This document shows positions 53,696 through 63,142 of a stretch of DNA of 64,000 bases, piece by piece (the first letter of the stretch is position 1; each line of letters opens with the position of its first letter). The notes under the pieces were generated by a model. The model worked only from the letters and a program-made list of their open reading frames with translations, ran no database searches and was not told the origin of the DNA. Source of the stretch: Polaromonas sp. JS666 (GTDB lineage: Bacteria > Pseudomonadota > Gammaproteobacteria > Burkholderiales > Burkholderiaceae_C); assembly GCF_900103405.1 (NCBI RefSeq), contig NZ_FNHX01000006.1, forward strand, positions 62,001-126,000, in the 5' to 3' direction. The translations under genes were made by a program, and so were the position numbers.

Positions 53696-55558
53696 ATGAA
53701 CCAACCCGTGATGCAAGGCCTGCAGCTCAACACACCGAGCTACGTCAAAAACGCGAAACTGATCGCCTGGGTCGCCGACATGGTGGCCCTGTGCAAGCCC
53801 GACAACGTGTACTGGTGCGACGGCAGCGAGGCCGAATACCAGCGCCTGTGCCAGCAGCTGGTCGACGCCGGCACCTTCAAGAAACTCAACGAAGCCAAGC
53901 GCCCCAACAGCTTTCTGGCCCAGAGCGACCCCAGCGACGTGGCCCGCGTGGAAGACCGCACCTATATCTGCTCGGCCAAAAAGGAAGACGCCGGCCCCAC
54001 CAATAACTGGATGGCGCCCGCCGAAATGCGCCAGACGCTGCAGCCCCTGTTCGATGGCTGCATGAAGGGCCGCACCATGTACGTCGTGCCTTTCAGCATG
54101 GGCCCGCTGGGCTCGCCGATCGCGCACATCGGCATCGAGCTGTCCGACAGCCCTTACGTGGCCGTCAACATGAAGATCATGACGCGCATGGGCCAGGCGG
54201 TGTTCGGCGTGCTGGGCGTGGACGGCGACTTTGTGCCCTGCGTGCACACCGTGGGCGCGCCGCTGGCTGAAGGCCAGAAGGACGTGAAGTGGCCTTGCAA
54301 CAAGACCAAGTACATCGTGCATTACCCCGAGACCCGCGAGATCTGGTCTTACGGCTCCGGCTACGGCGGCAACGCGCTGCTGGGCAAGAAATGCTTTGCG
54401 CTGCGCATCGCCTCCAACATGGGCCGCGACGAGGGCTGGCTGGCCGAACACATGCTGATCCTCGGCGTGACCAACCCCCAGGGCAAGAAATACCACGTCG
54501 CGGCGGCCTTCCCCAGCGCCTGCGGCAAGACCAATTTCTCCATGCTGGTGCCGCCCGCCGGTTTTGACGGCTGGAAAGTCACCACCATCGGCGACGACAT
54601 CGCCTGGATCAAGCCCAGCGCCGACGGCAAGCTCTACGCGATCAACCCCGAAGCCGGTTATTTCGGCGTGGCCCCGGGCACCAACTTCCACACCAACCCG
54701 AACTGCATGGCGAGCCTGGACAAGAACGTGATCTTCACGAACGTGGCCCTCACCGATGACGGCGACGTGTGGTGGGAAGGCATGGAAAAAGACACCGGCG
54801 GCCAGCCTGCGCACCTGATCGACTGGCAAGGCAAGGACTGGACGCCGCAAATCGCCAAGGAAACCGGCGCCAAGGCCGCCCATCCCAACGCCCGCTTCAC
54901 CGTGGCCGCCACCAACAACCCGGCTCTCGACAGCGCCTGGGACGACCCCAAGGGTGTGGCGATTGACGCCTTCATCTTCGGCGGCCGCCGCTCCACCACC
55001 GTGCCCCTGGTCACCGAGGCGCGCAACTGGGTCGAAGGCGTTTACATGGCCGCGACCATGGGCTCGGAAACCACGGCAGCCGCCACCGGCCAGGCCGGCG
55101 TGGTGCGCCGCGACCCCTTCGCCATGCTGCCCTTCATGGGCTACAACATGAGCGACTACTTCCAGCACTGGCTCAACGTCGGCAAGAAGCTGGAAGCCAC
55201 CGGCGCCAAAATCCCCAAGATCTACACCACCAACTGGTTCCGCAAGGGTGAAGACGGCAAATTCGTCTGGCCCGGTTACGGCGAGAACATGCGCGTGCTC
55301 AAGTGGATGATCGACCGCATCGAAGGCACGGGCAAGGGTTCCGAGCACATCACCGGCATCAGCCCCGCCTACGAAGACCTGAACTGGACCGGCCTCAATT
55401 TCAGCGCCGAGCAGTTCAAGACCGTGACCAGCATCGACAAGGCCGCCTGGCTCAAGGAGCTGGAGCTGCACGCCGAACTGTTCAAGCAACTCGAACATCA
55501 CCTGCCGAAAGAGCTGGGGGAGACCAAAGCCGCGATCGAGCGCCGCCTGGCTGCCTGA
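53696..55558 (+). CDS. pckG: Phosphoenolpyruvate carboxykinase (GTP)
   Basis: 620 residues, standard for the GTP enzyme. The GTP/kinase-1a loop is [13 protein letters not shown], the metal/substrate loop region IGDDIAWI follows, and [13 protein letters not shown] and [22 protein letters not shown] are diagnostic. It converts oxaloacetate to phosphoenolpyruvate for gluconeogenesis in the cytoplasm. GGAG lies about 10 nt before ATG 53696. The leader contains nested inverted repeats and possible operator sites. A perfect terminator follows the gene. Confidence 0.97.
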   Translation: MNQPVMQGLQLNTPSYVKNAKLIAWVADMVALCKPDNVYWCDGSEAEYQRLCQQLVDAGTFKKLNEAKRPNSFLAQSDPSDVARVEDRTYICSAKKEDAGPTNNWMAPAEMRQTLQPLFDGCMKGRTMYVVPFSMGPLGSPIAHIGIELSDSPYVAVNMKIMTRMGQAVFGVLGVDGDFVPCVHTVGAPLAEGQKDVKWPCNKTKYIVHYPETREIWSYGSGYGGNALLGKKCFALRIASNMGRDEGWLAEHMLILGVTNPQGKKYHVAAAFPSACGKTNFSMLVPPAGFDGWKVTTIGDDIAWIKPSADGKLYAINPEAGYFGVAPGTNFHTNPNCMASLDKNVIFTNVALTDDGDVWWEGMEKDTGGQPAHLIDWQGKDWTPQIAKETGAKAAHPNARFTVAATNNPALDSAWDDPKGVAIDAFIFGGRRSTTVPLVTEARNWVEGVYMAATMGSETTAAATGQAGVVRRDPFAMLPFMGYNMSDYFQHWLNVGKKLEATGAKIPKIYTTNWFRKGEDGKFVWPGYGENMRVLKWMIDRIEGTGKGSEHITGISPAYEDLNWTGLNFSAEQFKTVTSIDKAAWLKELELHAELFKQLEHHLPKELGETKAAIERRLAA

Positions 55559-55631
55559 CCGGCAGACCCAAGCGGGCGCGGCGCATGACCTGCGCCGCGC
55601 CTTACGCCCCCGGGCCATCCGGTACAGGGCA

Positions 55632-55663
55632 AAAAAAAGCCACCTGACAAGGTGGCTTTTTTT
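55632..55663. terminator. Bidirectional terminator between pckG and the convergent membrane gene
   Basis: Perfect 14-bp stem including the A/T tracts, with GCCACCT (55639-55645) / AGGTGGC (55650-55656) as the GC-rich core and a 4-nt loop; long A run on the left, long T run on the right. It should stop transcription of both pckG and the gene coming from the other side. Confidence 0.93.
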
Positions 55664-55704
55664 GTGGGCCGCCGCGGCGGGCGGCCCGGCATCCGGCGGG
55701 ATGC

Positions 55705-56223
55705 TTAGATGTAGCTGCGGTGGTAGGCGCGCAGCACCGAGGCGCCGCTGACGGCTTCGGCACGCTCTGCCTTAGCGACAGGAGCAGCGGGTGCTTCCAC
55801 TTCAGCATCGGCGGCGCGTTGCAGGGCCATTTGCAGGTCGGCCATTACGCGGGGGTCGTTCTTGGCGGCTTGCCAGAGGCGCTGGTCGGCGCGGGCTTCG
55901 GCCAGGCTGCGCGACCAGTCGTCCAGGCCGGCTTTGACACGGGCGGCCAGGTTGCGCGCGGTGCCGGCGAACAGCGCCAGGACGGCGAAGGCGACAGCCC
56001 ACAAGGCGATCCACATCACCAGCAGATGGCCTTCGGTGACGCTGTCCATCACTTGGTAGGCCACCACCATGATGGCGGCCGCGACGGCGGACAACAGCAG
56101 CGTGGCGAGGCCGCGGGTGCCGGTAAAGGCTTGGCCCAGCTGGCGTACGGCACCAAAGGCCGACTCAGCGCGGACAACGCCGGGGTGCTGTGTGGAATGT
56201 TTGATATTGACGAAGCTGGTCAT
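55705..56223 (-). CDS. Two-helix membrane protein of unknown function
   Basis: 172 residues. Two hydrophobic helices (about 39-56 and 69-87, ATLLLSAVAAAIMVVAYQVM and LLVMWIALWAVAFAVLALF) are followed by a helical cytoplasmic tail with LDDWSRSLAEARADQRLWQAAKNDPR. The C-terminus ends ASVLRAYHRSYI. The pattern is reminiscent of small envelope or chaperone-anchor proteins but matches no family that I can name. It is convergent with pckG and divergent from the LysR regulator, whose region contains long inverted repeats. Confidence 0.65.
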   Translation of the reverse strand: MTSFVNIKHSTQHPGVVRAESAFGAVRQLGQAFTGTRGLATLLLSAVAAAIMVVAYQVMDSVTEGHLLVMWIALWAVAFAVLALFAGTARNLAARVKAGLDDWSRSLAEARADQRLWQAAKNDPRVMADLQMALQRAADAEVEAPAAPVAKAERAEAVSGASVLRAYHRSYI

Positions 56224-56261
56224 GATGAACTCCCGTTATGGCTAATCCCCGCCGGGACAAG

Positions 56262-56351
56262 ATATCTCGGCGGGTACAGAGATATTAGGGTTATCACTGA
56301 TGTTATTCAACTTTATCTTTATGATGAGATTTATTCATATCAGTGATAACC
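56262..56351. promoter_or_regulatory. Inverted repeats in the membrane-gene/LysR divergent region
   Basis: A perfect 13-bp inverted repeat GGTTATCACTGAT (56289-56301) / ATCAGTGATAACC (56339-56351) encloses 37 bp of A/T-rich DNA. A smaller repeat, ATATCTC (56262-56268) / GAGATAT (56279-56285), lies beside it. Position between divergent genes suggests a LysR binding region. Unverified. Confidence 0.6.
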
Positions 56352-56372
56352 TTGCCGCCTGCCCTCCAAACC

Positions 56373-57344
56373 ATGGCCTCCGAAACCTTCAATCCCCTCA
56401 ATTTCCGGACGCTGGACCTGAACCTGCTCCGTGTGTTCGACGAAGTGATGGCCGAGCGCAGCCTCACGCGGGCCGCGCGCAACTTGTCGCTGACCCAGCC
56501 CGCCGTCAGCAATGCGCTGCGCCGGCTGCGCGAGACCCTGGGCGACGAGCTGGTGCAGCGCAGCGGCCAGGGCATGGCGCCCACGCCACGCGCCCTGGCC
56601 ATCTGGCCGGCCGTGCGCGAGGCGCTGCAGCAACTGCAGGAGTCGCTGGTTCCCAACGAATTTGTGCCCGGCGAAGCCAACACCACCTTTGTGCTGGCCA
56701 TGGCCGACGCCACCGCGGCCGAGCTGATGCCCGGCCTGGTCGAAACGCTGGAGCGCGAAGCCCCGGGCGTGTCGATACGGGTGGTGCCGCTCACCACCCG
56801 TGACCCGCGGCGCCTGCTGGACGAAGAAACCTGCGACCTGGCCATAGGCTACTTCCCCTCGCTGCTGGCCGACCTGACGGCCAGCGAGCAAAGCGGGGAG
56901 CCGCTGCCGTTTTCGCACCAGCGCCTCTACGACGGCGAATATGTCTGCGTGATGCGCAAGGACCACGCGCTGGCCACCGGCCCCTTCTCGCTTAACCGTT
57001 TTTGCGCCGCACGCCACATGCTGGTGAGCTTTTCGGGCCGGCCCTACGGGTTTATCGACGAAGCCCTGGCCTCGCTGGGACGCAAGCGGCAGGTCGTGCT
57101 CACCGTCAACCAGTTCTTCACGGCCGGCCGGGTGGTGGCCAACTCCAACCTGCTGACGGTGTTGCCGCGCCACTTTGTGCGCGTGACCGGCATTGCCGAG
57201 CAGTTGGTGCTGCGCCCCTTGCCTTTTGACGTCTCGCCGGTGCACGTGGACGCGGTGTGGCACCGCCGCTCGCGGCAGCGCAGCGCCCACATGTGGCTGA
57301 GGCAGGCGGTGGTGCGCGCCGCCGACCAGGCGTTTTCTGCCTGA
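56373..57344 (+). CDS. LysR family transcriptional regulator
   Basis: 323 residues from MASETFNPLNFRTLDLNLLRVFDEV. The helix-turn-helix is LTRAARNLSLTQPAVSNALRRLRE and the C-terminal effector-binding domain is complete. The closest pattern is the NodD-like LysR group that reads LDLNLLRVFDEVMAERSLTRAA. GTG 56343 would start the protein inside a 13-bp inverted repeat, so ATG 56373 is preferred. Candidate targets are the divergent membrane gene, itself, or the autotransporter downstream (129-bp gap). The inducer is unknown. Confidence 0.93.
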   Translation: MASETFNPLNFRTLDLNLLRVFDEVMAERSLTRAARNLSLTQPAVSNALRRLRETLGDELVQRSGQGMAPTPRALAIWPAVREALQQLQESLVPNEFVPGEANTTFVLAMADATAAELMPGLVETLEREAPGVSIRVVPLTTRDPRRLLDEETCDLAIGYFPSLLADLTASEQSGEPLPFSHQRLYDGEYVCVMRKDHALATGPFSLNRFCAARHMLVSFSGRPYGFIDEALASLGRKRQVVLTVNQFFTAGRVVANSNLLTVLPRHFVRVTGIAEQLVLRPLPFDVSPVHVDAVWHRRSRQRSAHMWLRQAVVRAADQAFSA

Positions 57345-57473
57345 GCCCCTCTACGCTTCTATTACAGATGACATGGTGAAGCGCTTGCGCGCCCGGCGGT
57401 ACATCCGCTAAGCTGGCCCGGCCCGCTCAAGGACGGGACCACAACAACCACGCCAGCCCGAGGGATCCCTTCC

Positions 57474-60134
57474 GTGATAACACGTCCGAAATTCCGCCTG
57501 CGCCCGCTGAGCGCATCCCTTGTCCTGGTCGGCCTGCTCGCGTCGCCCGGCAGCGGCATCGCCCAAAGCACCGACTGGAACGCCGGCGCCGGGGGCAACT
57601 GGAACACCGGCGGCAACTGGACCAGCGGTGTGCCCACCGGGGCGACCGCTGCGCGCCTGACCAATGCCGGCGACCAGGTCACCCTGAGCGGCGCAGGCGC
57701 GGCGCAGTCACTGGAAGTGCAGGCCAGCGGCGAGGTCATCGTCGGCGCGGGCGGGTCGCTGGCCGTCGGCGACCTCATCAGCCTCGGAACGACAGCCATC
57801 GGCGCCGCCGGCCCCGCCGTGCTCACAATACAGGGAGGCGGCACGGTAAGCGGCGCCCACCTTTTCGCGGGCGACGCAGCCCGGCAGGGCATTGTCACGG
57901 TCACCGGCGCGGGCTCCAGCCTGACACTGGCGCCTGTCGGCCTGGGGCAGGCGCAGCGCTTTGAGATAGGAGGCAATGGCGCGGGTGAGCTTCACATCGA
58001 TGCCGGCGCCAACGTCACGGTCAACGGTACGCGCACCCTGCATGTAGGCGACACGGCCAACGGCACCCTTTTTATCGGCAGCGGCGCGGGTGCGGGCACG
58101 CTCACGGCCGACAGCGTGATCCTGGGCACGGCGGGCTCCTCCGTGCAGTTCAACCACACCGGCACCACGACGTTTTCAGCGGCTGTTTCCGGCAACGGCT
58201 CCCTGACCAAGACCGGGGCCGGCACCACCATCCTGTCGGGCGCCAACACCTACACCGGCGGCACCACCGTCACCGCGGGAACCTTGCAAGGCGACAGCAC
58301 CAGCCTGCAGGGCAGCATCACCAACAACGCCGCCGTCACCTTCAGCCAGGCGGCCAACGGCAGCTATGCCGGCGCCATAAGCGGCACAGGCACCCTGGCC
58401 AAGACGGGCGCCGGCAATCTGGTGCTCAGCGGCGTCAACAGCTACAACGGCGGTACCTCGGTCAATGCCGGCACGCTGTCGGTCAACGGCAGCATCGCCA
58501 ACTCGGCCGTCAGCGTCAACAACGGCGGCACGCTGGGCGGCAGCGGCACGGTGGGAAGCACCACCATTGCCGCAGGCGGCGTGCTGGCGCCGGGCAATTC
58601 CATCGGCACGCTGACAGTCAACGGCAACGTGACGTTTGCGGCAGGCTCCATCTACCGCGTCGAAGTCGACCCGGCCGGCAACAACGACCGCATCAATGCC
58701 ACGGGCACAGCCACGCTCAATGGCGGCACCGTCGACGTGCAGGCAGGCGCCGGCAGCTACTCGCTGAGCACCCAGTACACCATCCTCAACGCGGCGGGCG
58801 GCCGTACCGGGGCTTTTGCGGGCGTCACGTCCAACCTGGCATTCCTCACGCCCTCCCTGGCCTATGACGCCAACAATGTCTTCCTGACCCTGGCACGCAA
58901 CAACACCAGCTACGCCAGCGTCGGCCTCACGCCCAACCAGGTCGCCACGGGCACGGCCTTGCAAAACGCGGTGGCCGGGGCCAGCGGCGACATGAGCACC
59001 GTGCTCGCCGCCGTCGACAGCCTCTCAGCGCCGCAGGCACGCGCCGCGTTCGACGCCGCCAGCGGCGCCGGCATCGTGGAACTGCGCCGCGCCTCCGCCG
59101 GCTTTGCCACCCGCTTCGGCAGCCAGCTGCAGGCGCGCCTGGCCGCGGTGCAGGGCCGGGGCACCGGCACACTGGCGAATTCCTTTACCGACCGGCCGCT
59201 TCTGCTGGCCGCCAATGACACGCTGTCCGACCTGATGGCGCCGGTGTCCGACATGCCCCCGCGCAAGTTCTCGCTCGCCGGCAACGCGCCGGCGCTGTCC
59301 GGCACTTCGGATGCGAGCCAGGGCCTCTGGGCGCGCGGCTACGGCGGCCACAGCACCACCGACGCTGACGGCAACGCGGCGGCCAGCCGCCTGCGCAGCT
59401 CCGGCCTGAGCATTGGCTTTGATGCGGAGGCCGGCGAGGGCTTGCGTTTAGGCGTGGCCGCGAGCATCGGCACCGCCCGGCTGTCCACCGACAACAACGA
59501 GAGCGGCAAGACACGCGGCACCGCGCTTGCGGTTTACGGTGGCTACACCAGTGGAGCCTGGACCTTCAGCGGCTCGGCCGGCATGAGCTGGGGCAAGAAC
59601 CACATGGACCGCGGCATCGCTTTCGGAACGCTGAGCCGCACGGCCGGCGGCGACTTCGACAGCGACACGCTCTCGGCTTACGGCGAGGCCAGCTATTCAC
59701 TCGCCATGGAGGGCTGGACGCTGCAGCCGCTGGCCGGGCTCTCGCTCAGCAGGAACAAGGCGAACGGCTTTACGGAAACGGGGGCAGGCGCGCTGAACCT
59801 GCAAGTGGCGAGCCAAACCACCCGCTCATCCAGGTCAATCCTGGGCGCCAGGGCCTTCTTTGACACGGGCCACATCCGCCTGGAGCCCCGGGTGGTCTGG
59901 GCCCATGAATTCGGCAACCTGAACACACCGATGACGGCGCAGTTCCAGGGCGCGGCCACGGCTTCGCCGTTCCAGATTTCGGGCGCGGCACTGAAGCGGG
60001 ACACGCTGATCCTCGGGCTGGGCGCGACCGGCAGCATAGGCAAGGGTGTTGATCTCTTCGCGGATGTGCAAGCCGAGTTCAACGCGGCCCAGCGCAACGT
60101 GGCAATGCTGGTGGGATTGCGCAGCCGCTGGTAA
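57474..60134 (+). CDS. Autotransporter (type V secretion) outer-membrane protein
   Basis: 886 residues. A signal peptide (MITRPKFRLRPLSASLVLVG...SGIAQS) precedes a beta-helical passenger with PATR-type repeats (SLTKTGAGTTILSGANTYTG; TLAKTGAGNLVLSGVNSYNG). Glycine/threonine-rich strands run to about residue 475, and the C-terminal beta-barrel (about 610-886) ends in GLRSRW with a terminal aromatic residue. It should export its passenger to the cell surface for adhesion or aggregation. No cleavage site or peptidase motif was recognised. The start is GTG 57474, with GAGGGA upstream. A LysR regulator lies just upstream. Confidence 0.9.
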   Translation: MITRPKFRLRPLSASLVLVGLLASPGSGIAQSTDWNAGAGGNWNTGGNWTSGVPTGATAARLTNAGDQVTLSGAGAAQSLEVQASGEVIVGAGGSLAVGDLISLGTTAIGAAGPAVLTIQGGGTVSGAHLFAGDAARQGIVTVTGAGSSLTLAPVGLGQAQRFEIGGNGAGELHIDAGANVTVNGTRTLHVGDTANGTLFIGSGAGAGTLTADSVILGTAGSSVQFNHTGTTTFSAAVSGNGSLTKTGAGTTILSGANTYTGGTTVTAGTLQGDSTSLQGSITNNAAVTFSQAANGSYAGAISGTGTLAKTGAGNLVLSGVNSYNGGTSVNAGTLSVNGSIANSAVSVNNGGTLGGSGTVGSTTIAAGGVLAPGNSIGTLTVNGNVTFAAGSIYRVEVDPAGNNDRINATGTATLNGGTVDVQAGAGSYSLSTQYTILNAAGGRTGAFAGVTSNLAFLTPSLAYDANNVFLTLARNNTSYASVGLTPNQVATGTALQNAVAGASGDMSTVLAAVDSLSAPQARAAFDAASGAGIVELRRASAGFATRFGSQLQARLAAVQGRGTGTLANSFTDRPLLLAANDTLSDLMAPVSDMPPRKFSLAGNAPALSGTSDASQGLWARGYGGHSTTDADGNAAASRLRSSGLSIGFDAEAGEGLRLGVAASIGTARLSTDNNESGKTRGTALAVYGGYTSGAWTFSGSAGMSWGKNHMDRGIAFGTLSRTAGGDFDSDTLSAYGEASYSLAMEGWTLQPLAGLSLSRNKANGFTETGAGALNLQVASQTTRSSRSILGARAFFDTGHIRLEPRVVWAHEFGNLNTPMTAQFQGAATASPFQISGAALKRDTLILGLGATGSIGKGVDLFADVQAEFNAAQRNVAMLVGLRSRW

Positions 60135-60233
60135 ACGGCAAGCCGCCGCGGCCCGGATCCAGGCCCTGGGCGCTTTCCGGGGCATGCTTTTTGCGTATGG
60201 CTCTGCACACACACTGTCTGCAGGAGCCCCCGA

Positions 60234-61220
60234 ATGTCCCAGCCTGAATTTCCCTTGCTCCGCCGCCGCGGCACGCTGAAGTGGCTCGCCGGCGGCGCGG
60301 CCTGCCTCGCCCTGCCGGCTTTCGCCGCCTGGCCCGACAAGCCCATCAAGATCGTGGTGACCTTCCCGGCCGGTGGCGCCAGCGACATCGTGGCGCGCCT
60401 GATGGCCGAGCAACTCGGCAAAAAGCTGGGGCAGGCGGTGGTGGTAGACAACCGCCCCGGCGCGGGCGGCAGCGTGGGCGGGCTGGTGGTGGCGCAGGCG
60501 CCAGCCGACGGCTACACCCTGATGCTCAGCAATTCGACGCCAGTGTCCATAGGCCCTTTCGCGCTCGAAAAACAGCCTTACGACCCGGTCGAGGGCTTTA
60601 CCCATATCGCGCTGATCGGCAACGCGCCCTGCGTGGTCATGGCCAACCCGCACGCGCCCATCAAGACCATCACGGATGTGGAATCGCAGGCGCGCAAGAC
60701 GGGCCGGCTGGACTTCGGTTCGGGCGGGCCGGCGTCCATAGGCCACATCTACGGCGAACTGATGAAAAAAGCCATGGGCGTGAACCTGCAGCACATTCCC
60801 TACCGCGGCGGCGCGCCCATGGCGACCGACCTGATTGCCGGCGTGATTCCGGTGGGCATTGATGTGCTGACGGCCTTTGTGCCTTACTTCAAGAGCGGGC
60901 AGCTGGTGCCGCTGGCGGTGACCTCGGCGGCGCGTTCGCCGCTGGTGCCCGACGTGCCCAGCGTGCTCGAGTTCGGCTACCGCAAGCTGGTGCTGGACAA
61001 CTTCTTCGGCCTGAGCGGGCCGGCGCACATGCCGGCCGACATGGTGGCGCGGCTGAACGCCGCGTGCAACGAGATCCTCGCCACGCCGGAAGTCAAAAAG
61101 AAGATGCTGGAATTGGGCATCACCACCCAGGCCATGAGCCCGGCCGCCTTTGGCGGCTTCGTCAAGGAACAGGTGGCGGTGCTGGCGCCCGCAGTGAAGG
61201 GCGCGGGCGTGAAGCTTTGA
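60234..61220 (+). CDS. Tripartite tricarboxylate transporter-type receptor (Bug family)
   Basis: 328 residues. The export signal carries RRRGTLKWLAGGAACLALPA, possibly a twin-arginine type. Bug landmarks are VTFPAGGASDIVARLMAEQL, VVVDNRPGAGGSVGGLVVAQAP and KQPYDPVEGFTHIALIG. It is the third such receptor in the window and is also an orphan without TctAB. The spacing of 99 bp to the autotransporter suggests an independent promoter. The ligand is unknown. Confidence 0.93.
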   Translation: MSQPEFPLLRRRGTLKWLAGGAACLALPAFAAWPDKPIKIVVTFPAGGASDIVARLMAEQLGKKLGQAVVVDNRPGAGGSVGGLVVAQAPADGYTLMLSNSTPVSIGPFALEKQPYDPVEGFTHIALIGNAPCVVMANPHAPIKTITDVESQARKTGRLDFGSGGPASIGHIYGELMKKAMGVNLQHIPYRGGAPMATDLIAGVIPVGIDVLTAFVPYFKSGQLVPLAVTSAARSPLVPDVPSVLEFGYRKLVLDNFFGLSGPAHMPADMVARLNAACNEILATPEVKKKMLELGITTQAMSPAAFGGFVKEQVAVLAPAVKGAGVKL

Positions 61221-61229
61221 GAAAACCGC

Positions 61230-61406
61230 TCAGCGAACAACGCTAAGGTAGGCGTAGGCGGCCGTGCGCAGTTCCTGGGCTTGCTGCGGATTGCGACCGG
61301 CACGGGCTTCGGCGCGCTCCATCAGGTTGTGGGCCACGCCGTTGATGGGGGCCACGCCGGCGGCGGAAGGCAGGAAACGGGCGATTTGGGCAAACAGGCT
61401 GTACAT
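61230..61406 (-). CDS. Conserved small protein (58 residues), unknown function
   Basis: Reads MYSLFAQIARFLPSAAGVAP, continuing INGVAHNLMERAEARAGRNP and ending QELRTAAYAYLSVVR. One amphipathic helix is predicted. I recall nearly identical short proteins in several Comamonadaceae genomes, but cannot name a function. GGTGA stands before ATG 61406, next to a perfect CACCCATGGGTG palindrome (61416-61427). It is convergent with the Bug receptor, ending 9 bp from its stop, and divergent from the histidine kinase. Confidence 0.7.
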   Translation of the reverse strand: MYSLFAQIARFLPSAAGVAPINGVAHNLMERAEARAGRNPQQAQELRTAAYAYLSVVR

Positions 61407-61588
61407 GTCGAAAGTCACCCATGGGTGGGTGAAAAGTTGCGGTGAATCAAGAATAAGGGTTTTCCCTAGGGTTTCAAGCCTAAGATGGACCCATAACCAT
61501 GCAAAACATGCATAGTTTGATCCGCCGGCCCACATAGCCGGGGTTTTCTGGGAGGAATTCACGCCCGCGATACGGCTATGCTCCCAGC

Positions 61589-63118
61589 ATGTCCGCCCCT
61601 TCCTCCGCATCGACGACGGCTGTGACGCCTGTTTCGCTGCCGGGCGAGGAACTGCTGCGGCAGATCGCCGCCAACATCGACGCCATGCTCTGGTCCTGGG
61701 ACCCGGCCGGCGGCCGCATCACTTACACCAACCCGGCTTTCGAGATGTTCTGGGGCCAGTCGGTCGACAAACTGGCGGGCGACCCCTGGCAATGGCTGGA
61801 GCAAGTCGACCCGGCGGACCGCGACCGGGTGCGGCAGCTGCAGCTGGCCGCCGTCAAGCGCAGCGAGGAATACCGCGTGCGCAGGCCGAACGGCGACGTC
61901 GCCCGGCTGAGCCAGCGCGCGCTGCCCATCCACAGCCCCTCGGGGCAGCTGCTGCGCGTCATCCACCTGGCCAACAACATCACCTGGCAGCTCGACACCT
62001 CCAAGCAGCTGCGCGTGGAAATCGGCCGGCGCACCGACTCCGAGGCCAAATACCGCGCGGTGGTGGAAAACGTCAGCGAGGGCATCCTGGTCACGGCGGG
62101 CGGGCGCATCCTCTATGCCAACCCCAAGGCGCTGAAGCTGACCGCGCTGGACGAGGCCACCGCCAAGTCGCGGCCCTTCATCGAATTCATCCACCCCGAC
62201 GACCGCGAGCGGGTGCTGGACAACCACTTGAGGCGGCTGCGCGGCGAGACGGTGGAAAACCACTACCAGTTCCGCGTGCAGCACAGCCAGAGCGTGACGC
62301 GCTGGCTGGAAATCAGCGCGGTGATGTTCGAGTGGGAGGGCACGCCGGCCACGCTGAACTTCCTGACCGACGTGACGCTCAAGCGCCAGGCCGAGGAAGA
62401 CATGCTCAAGGCGCTGGCGCACGAGCGCGAGCTGTCGGAGCTCAAGTCGCGCTTTGTCGCGGTCACCTCGCACGAGTTCCGCACCCCGCTGGCCGCCATC
62501 CTGTCGTCGGTGGAGCTGCTCGACGCCTACGGCGCGAGCTTTCCGGCCGAGGAGCGCCGCGAACTGCTGGGCCAGATCAAGACCGCCGTCGCGCGTATGA
62601 GCAACATGGTGGAACAGGTGCTGCTGACCAGCCGCCTTGAACTGGGCAAGTTCAGGTTTGAACCCGCGCCGCTGCTGGTGCCCGACTGGCTGGTGCAGGT
62701 GATGGCCGAGCTCGAGCGCGGCAACCCGCAGGCCGCGCGCGTGTCCCTCACCTGCGACGGGCTGGACACGCCGCGCACGGCGGACCAGCAGCTGCTGCGC
62801 CATATCGTGGTCAACCTGCTGGGCAACGCGCTCAAGTATTCGGACCCCGACACGCCGGTGAGGTTTGCGGTGCGCGGCGTGGGCGAGCAGATCCACCTGC
62901 GCATCAGCGACCAGGGCATAGGCATTCCGGAGGCCGACCTGCCGCGCCTGTTCGGCAGCTTTCACCGCGGCACCAATGTCGGCAATATTTCCGGCACCGG
63001 CATAGGCCTGCACATCGTCAAGGAATGCGTGGACCTGCACCGGGGCGAAATCGAGGTCAGCAGCCGGCCGGGGCAGGGCACCAGCTTCACGGTGCGGCTG
63101 GCGGCGCCGCCGGCCTGA
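61589..63118 (+). CDS. Soluble PAS-domain sensor histidine kinase (orphan)
   Basis: 509 residues with no membrane segment. Two PAS domains lie at about 20-140 (LRQIAANIDAMLWSWDPAGG) and 150-260 (YRAVVENVSEGILVTAGGRI), followed by the H-box SHEFRTPLAAILSSVE, N-box NLLGNALKYS, G1 DQGIGIPEADLPRLF and G2 GTGIGLHIVKECVD. It should autophosphorylate in response to a cytoplasmic signal such as redox or a small ligand. No response regulator is in the window. The start is ATG 61589; GGGAGG lies about 35 nt upstream, too far to be its own site. Confidence 0.92.
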   Translation: MSAPSSASTTAVTPVSLPGEELLRQIAANIDAMLWSWDPAGGRITYTNPAFEMFWGQSVDKLAGDPWQWLEQVDPADRDRVRQLQLAAVKRSEEYRVRRPNGDVARLSQRALPIHSPSGQLLRVIHLANNITWQLDTSKQLRVEIGRRTDSEAKYRAVVENVSEGILVTAGGRILYANPKALKLTALDEATAKSRPFIEFIHPDDRERVLDNHLRRLRGETVENHYQFRVQHSQSVTRWLEISAVMFEWEGTPATLNFLTDVTLKRQAEEDMLKALAHERELSELKSRFVAVTSHEFRTPLAAILSSVELLDAYGASFPAEERRELLGQIKTAVARMSNMVEQVLLTSRLELGKFRFEPAPLLVPDWLVQVMAELERGNPQAARVSLTCDGLDTPRTADQQLLRHIVVNLLGNALKYSDPDTPVRFAVRGVGEQIHLRISDQGIGIPEADLPRLFGSFHRGTNVGNISGTGIGLHIVKECVDLHRGEIEVSSRPGQGTSFTVRLAAPPA

Positions 63119-63142
63119 CGGGCCACGCCCGCGCCGGCCGGA

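Noticed and set aside
53423-55618. Minus-strand open frame of over 700 residues opposite pckG
   Set aside because: Antisense shadow of an unmistakable PEP carboxykinase.
58200-58470. Internal repeats as a mobile or CRISPR element
   Set aside because: They encode the PATR-type passenger repeats of the autotransporter.
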